From positions 992,001-1,056,000 of the forward strand of contig NZ_BIXZ01000001.1 in the NCBI RefSeq assembly GCF_005406125.1: a DNA stretch of 64,000 nucleotides, given 5' to 3'. A model generated the notes under the pieces. The model had not been told where the DNA came from. It saw only the letters and a list, made by a program, of their open reading frames with translations, and ran no database searches. The first letter of the stretch is position 1; each line of letters starts with the position of its first letter. Positions 63,159 to 64,000 of this stretch are shown here, one piece after another. A program made the position numbers and the translations under genes. The stretch is from Haloarcula mannanilytica. GTDB lineage: Archaea > Halobacteriota > Halobacteria > Halobacteriales > Haloarculaceae.

Positions 63159-64000
63159 TTAGCCCGCCCGGTCCGGTGTGGCCTCGCTTCCGTGGAGTTT
63201 CTCGCCCCGGAACAGACGACGGGCGATGTCGAACGTCTGGTTCCGCTCCCGTCGCGTCGGGAAGTGAGCGGCAAGATAGCGGGCTGCCGCGACCAGCGAA
63301 AGCCGTCGCTCCGCCGTGGTTGCGGCGAACTCGGCCTGTCGGACGGCAGCCTCCAGATGCTGCAGTTCGTGAAAGCCCGCGTCCTCGCGCAACAGCCCCT
63401 TTGCGAGCGTCCGCTGGAGGGCTTTGACAGTCCCGCCCGCGTCGAAGTGTTCCCTGACGAGCGCCCCGGCGTCGCCGACGCGGCCCTGTTCATCGAAGGT
63501 TCCCAGGAGGTCCTCGCGGATAGCCGCCGGGTCGCGGTCGGACTCCCCGGGGTCGGGCAGCGGCGCGGGCGGAGAGTTCAAAAATCGGCCGAGATACACC
63601 GACATTGCGCCGTCGAAACACGGCCGGTAGGCCTCGACTGCGTCGGTCCGAGCCGCGAGCGCGTGGGCGGCGTTGGCGTAGCTGAACGTGTGGTGGACGG
63701 TGTTCCAGTCCGAGAACTCGTTGCTCGTCCCGAACTGGGCCACCCGGCGGGTCGCCGCGAGTGCGACGGCTCGCGTCAGTTGCTCGGCGGTCGCGCCAGA
63801 CCGGATGGCGTCTTGGAGCGCGTCGACGATGGCTTCGGGGTCGGCCTGCAGGAGCGTCTCGACAAAGTCGTCGGGGCGGTCCCAGGTCCGGCCCTCGCCG
63901 GCGGCGACGAGGTCAGGAAGCGCCCCGTGGGCGTCGAAACACAACTGTGCCACGTCGACGGGTTGTCGCCACTGGGACCGCTCCTCGCTCCGTACGGCGT
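63159..64000 (-). CDS. C-terminal fragment of a large helical protein of unknown function
   Basis: The frame is open across the right edge, so the N-terminus lies outside the window; 280 residues are visible. It is helical and Ala-rich with DRPDDFVETLLQADPEAIVDALQDAIRSGATAEQLTRAVALAATRRVAQFGTSNEFSDWNTVHHTFSYANAAHALAAR and FDGAMSVYLGRFLNSPPAPLP. The HH in NTVHHTF and the regular helices recall questin-oxidase-like repeats found in some oxidoreductases, but this is only a resemblance. No conserved catalytic set is recognised with confidence. Confidence 0.65.
   Translation of the reverse strand, partial: AVRSEERSQWRQPVDVAQLCFDAHGALPDLVAAGEGRTWDRPDDFVETLLQADPEAIVDALQDAIRSGATAEQLTRAVALAATRRVAQFGTSNEFSDWNTVHHTFSYANAAHALAARTDAVEAYRPCFDGAMSVYLGRFLNSPPAPLPDPGESDRDPAAIREDLLGTFDEQGRVGDAGALVREHFDAGGTVKALQRTLAKGLLREDAGFHELQHLEAAVRQAEFAATTAERRLSLVAAARYLAAHFPTRRERNQTFDIARRLFRGEKLHGSEATPDRAG

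Overview
The window is chromosomal DNA of an extremely halophilic archaeon, most likely Haloarcula or a close relative. This is inferred from the high GC content, the strongly acidic predicted proteins, haloarchaeal families (HalX response regulator, HalOD1 protein, DUF4013, PGF-CTERM anchor, archaeal CMP kinase, Cbf5) and the many TATA boxes about 25-30 nt before start codons, typical of leaderless transcripts. It is mostly core genome, with a few short AT-richer or repeat-rich islets.

Layout. 1-13.4 kb: 3' truncated gpmI, nurA, an AT-richer islet (about 3.53-6.19 kb) holding a membrane-anchored Nudix-like protein, an EEP-family hydrolase, herA, two tail-to-tail UspA proteins, a DUF4013 membrane protein, a KaiC-like ATPase with an acidic repeat tail, and NAD kinase. 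13.4-24.5 kb: small membrane and signalling proteins, a HalX response regulator, a TetR repressor divergent from a secreted COG1361 protein plus RND permease, a dihydrolipoamide-dehydrogenase-like flavoprotein, a sensor kinase with a degenerate receiver, and 5-formyl-THF cyclo-ligase. 24.5-32.5 kb: a divergently transcribed corrinoid/iron-type ABC importer (btuF-like / btuCD-like), an MrfA-type helicase, an AI-2E family transporter and an MscS channel.

32.5-42.2 kb: carA and carB lie on the same strand but are separated by an Lrp regulator, a small unknown gene and a 1007-aa sensor kinase. A matching 27-bp motif precedes both car genes, and the carA copy also lies upstream of lrp. 42-53.6 kb: small haloarchaeal proteins, two paralogous membrane proteins with matching promoters, two FAD oxidoreductases, a 7TM-type histidine kinase, homoserine kinase and a 1-Cys peroxiredoxin. 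53.7-56.9 kb: the adk - DUF106 - cmk - cbf5 cluster (nucleotide kinases, an Oxa1-like insertase, H/ACA pseudouridylation). 56.9-64 kb: a gene interrupted by an in-frame amber codon, a DUF1328 mini membrane protein, grpE-dnaK without dnaJ, then a regulatory islet (winged-helix, TrmB, orphan HalOD1) and a truncated unknown gene.

The most informative non-genic signals are: an 82-83 bp inverted-repeat element present twice, each time immediately after a stop codon; a second, synonymously different 3' end of lrp left 80 bp downstream of the real one; the shared car motif; and a pair of 18-bp palindromes forming a probable TetR double operator. No rRNA, intact tRNA, CRISPR array or intact insertion sequence was seen.
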